Shown: piece by piece, positions 6,377 through 7,927 of the stretch
Layout: every line of letters starts with the position of its first letter
Position numbering within the stretch: the stretch's first letter is position 1
Assembly: GCA_002701765.1 (NCBI GenBank)
Contig: NZXB01000080.1
Span: 24,384 to 32,310 of the forward strand
Direction of reading: 5' to 3'
Length of the DNA stretch: 7,927 bases
Source: Porticoccaceae bacterium
GTDB taxonomy: Bacteria > Pseudomonadota > Gammaproteobacteria > Pseudomonadales > Porticoccaceae
Program-made: the position numbers and the translations under genes
Notes under the pieces: model-generated
Told to the model about the DNA's origin: nothing
The model's database searches: none
The model's input: the letters and a program-made list of their open reading frames with translations, nothing else

Positions 6377-7642
6377 TTAAACCTTGCCTGATCGAGGTTC
6401 GAACGATAGGTAGAGCTCTTTCAATCCTCTCAGGATAAAACCAGGGTGGTGGGTAAAATCATTTTGTTTTGGTGTGAGTTGCAGACCTGACAGTCGCTTG
6501 ATTAGATGCTCATAAGCAATGTTTAATTCCATTCTAGCGAGGGACGACCCAGGACAACCATGCTCGCCGCGACTAAACGCGAGATGGCGAGAGCAATTTG
6601 CGCGATTCAGATCAAGTTTTTCTGGGCAGGAAAATACTTCTTCGTCACGGTTAGCGGCTCCGAAACGGATATGAATAGTAGATCCTTTAGGAATTGGCGT
6701 GCCGCGAATTTCAGTGTCTATGACCGCGGTTCTGTAAAGGCCTTGCGTGGGGGACTCTAATCTGAGCACTTCGTTTGTAAAGTTTTGAATTTTTGACTTA
6801 TCCTTTTTTAGAGCCTGATAGATACTTGGATCTTTCAACATGAGCCACATTCCCGATGTGAGTGTGAAAGTAGTTGTCTCATTTCCACCAATGTACATAT
6901 TATCTACTATGGATGCGATCTCGTGATCGGTGAGTGGGCGCTTTTCATCAAATTTGGCTTGCACCAGATGAGTGATGACATCATCTTTGGGGCGCTTGCG
7001 GCGCTCATTAGCGATATCTCTAATGTAGTTCTGAAAATCCACACCCTGACGAGCGACCTCCATTTCTTGTGCCAAGCTTAATCCGCGCGCAAAAGGAAGC
7101 GTCCAAGTTGTGGACCATATCTTGAGTTGTGGTATGTCTTCGAGTGGGAAACCGATCATTGCCGTGATTATTTTAACTGGCAGCGGGATGGCAAACTCCT
7201 TGACAAATTCTATAGACCCTGAAGCTTCAAACTCATCGATCAGCTCGGTAATTGTCTCCTCAATAAACGGTTGAGTGCGACGGAGCACCTGCCGATCCAT
7301 TAGGTGCCGATCGATAAGCTTTCGATACTTTCCGTGGTCAGGCGGATCCATGCCCAGAAGCGGCCATCGAGTTCGTCCTGTTTCTTTTCCCAAACCGTGA
7401 TCGATATAGTATTGTCGAGCCTCGGGGTGAACAATTAATGGTTCGCCACCATACTTCTCGGGTTCGTTTGAAAAGGTTTTCGGGTCACTGACAATGGTCA
7501 GGATGTCTTCATATTTGGTGATTACAAAGGTAGTCGATCCGGGTATTCTGTATACAGGAGCCTCTTCAAGAAGCGTCTTGTAGGCAGGAAACCAGTTCTC
7601 TTGGATATCTGGGTCAAAAAGATCAATTGAATCCATATTCAT
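6377..7642 (-). CDS. Cytochrome P450 (soluble bacterial type)
   Basis: This 421-residue haem-thiolate monooxygenase inserts one oxygen atom from O2 into a substrate, with electrons normally supplied by a ferredoxin and its reductase. It has no membrane anchor, so it is cytoplasmic. Numbered from ATG 7642: MDPPDHGKYR at about 98-107 is the conserved C-helix region of bacterial P450s; the I-helix oxygen-activation motif GGNETT is at 252-257 with acid Glu255 and Thr256; the ExxR motif is Glu291 to Arg294; and the haem loop FSRGEHGCPG is at 356-365 with cysteine ligand Cys363. All core residues are present and the length is typical, so the enzyme should be functional. The haem loop has Ser where Gly is most usual after Phe, a tolerated variation. 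It does not show the typical CYP153 alkane hydroxylase I-helix and haem-loop motifs as I know them, so I give no CYP number. The substrate is unknown; steroid, terpenoid or other hydrophobic compounds are possible. The start at 7642 is preferred because GGTGG lies just upstream; GTG 7651 (3 residues longer) and ATG 7636 are alternatives. It converges on the gene ending at 6314, and no redox partner is in the window. Confidence 0.93.
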   Translation of the reverse strand: MNMDSIDLFDPDIQENWFPAYKTLLEEAPVYRIPGSTTFVITKYEDILTIVSDPKTFSNEPEKYGGEPLIVHPEARQYYIDHGLGKETGRTRWPLLGMDPPDHGKYRKLIDRHLMDRQVLRRTQPFIEETITELIDEFEASGSIEFVKEFAIPLPVKIITAMIGFPLEDIPQLKIWSTTWTLPFARGLSLAQEMEVARQGVDFQNYIRDIANERRKRPKDDVITHLVQAKFDEKRPLTDHEIASIVDNMYIGGNETTTFTLTSGMWLMLKDPSIYQALKKDKSKIQNFTNEVLRLESPTQGLYRTAVIDTEIRGTPIPKGSTIHIRFGAANRDEEVFSCPEKLDLNRANCSRHLAFSRGEHGCPGSSLARMELNIAYEHLIKRLSGLQLTPKQNDFTHHPGFILRGLKELYLSFEPRSGKV

Positions 7643-7651
7643 TTTAACCAC

Positions 7652-7927
7652 CCGAGAAGCAGAACATATCGATACGTTCGAGTTGAATCATACGAGACCA
7701 GTTTTTTACATCATTTTAACCAGAGAGACCGAATAAAAACAAATGCATTTTGGTGGAGTTATTGAAATGAATCTCCGGACACCAAGCATCAGAAACCAAG
7801 ATCCTCTTGTGTAACGACTAAATTTATTTGATGTAAGTCAACTTCACAGCGAATGAGTATTGGGTGACAGCAAACCGAACAGTCTTCCGTATAGATTTGA
7901 GATTCCGTTGGATCGACTAAAATATCT
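7652..7927. other. Upstream region of the P450 gene
   Basis: No convincing gene lies here. Reading on the minus strand, it is the P450 leader and promoter region, with a candidate promoter at 7713-7742 and short direct repeats at 7694-7730. The plus strand carries a 23-codon open frame (7743-7814), considered spurious. The outer part (7815-7927) shows no recognisable element; whether another gene begins just beyond the window cannot be seen. Confidence 0.5.
7713..7742 (-). promoter_or_regulatory. Possible promoter of the P450 gene
   Basis: On the minus strand, TTGTTT (7737-7742) and TAAAAT (7713-7718) are separated by 18 bases and resemble sigma70 -35 and -10 elements; the -10 matches at five of six positions, the -35 only at TTG. 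Transcription would start near 7706, giving a leader of about 65 bases. This is a low-confidence by-eye prediction. Confidence 0.3.

Noticed and set aside
7743..7814. 23-codon plus-strand open frame with a GGTGGAG motif before an internal ATG at 7767
   Set aside because: Too short, no signal or family resemblance, and it lies in the opposite strand of the P450 promoter region; a chance frame is most likely.

Overview
The window looks like chromosomal DNA from a Gram-negative, probably marine or aquatic gammaproteobacterium. That assignment is inference from protein style: an outer-membrane TonB-dependent receptor ending in phenylalanine, a lipoprotein with a polyglycine tether and PKD-type repeats, and a soluble bacterial P450. 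Base composition is moderate to slightly AT-leaning by eye. There are no tRNA or rRNA genes, CRISPR arrays, transposases, integrases or phage genes. Four protein genes cover nearly everything.

Layout: 1-303 is an AT-rich leader with a possible promoter and short repeats. 304-2760 (+) encodes a TonB-dependent outer-membrane receptor and is followed by a hairpin terminator at 2820-2850. 2761-3025 is intergenic. 3026-5707 (+) encodes a large lipoprotein with four 92-residue PKD/K319L-like repeats, a carboxypeptidase-regulatory-like domain, an HEWGH zinc-metallopeptidase domain and a C-terminal beta domain. 5724-6314 (+) starts 16 bases later behind a clear ribosome binding site and encodes a small exported protein of unknown function, so the two form a likely operon. 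6377-7642 (-) encodes a cytochrome P450 that converges on the operon. 7652-7927 is the P450 upstream region.

Functional reading: the receptor probably imports a scarce ligand across the outer membrane using TonB energy. The lipoprotein is a candidate surface or periplasmic protease, and its small neighbour may be a partner, inhibitor or substrate. The P450 would hydroxylate a hydrophobic compound in the cytoplasm, but no ferredoxin or reductase gene lies nearby. Receptor and P450 could serve one catabolic programme, but they are not co-transcribed and the link is only contextual. The part least explained by known systems is the peptidase-lipoprotein plus small exported protein pair.
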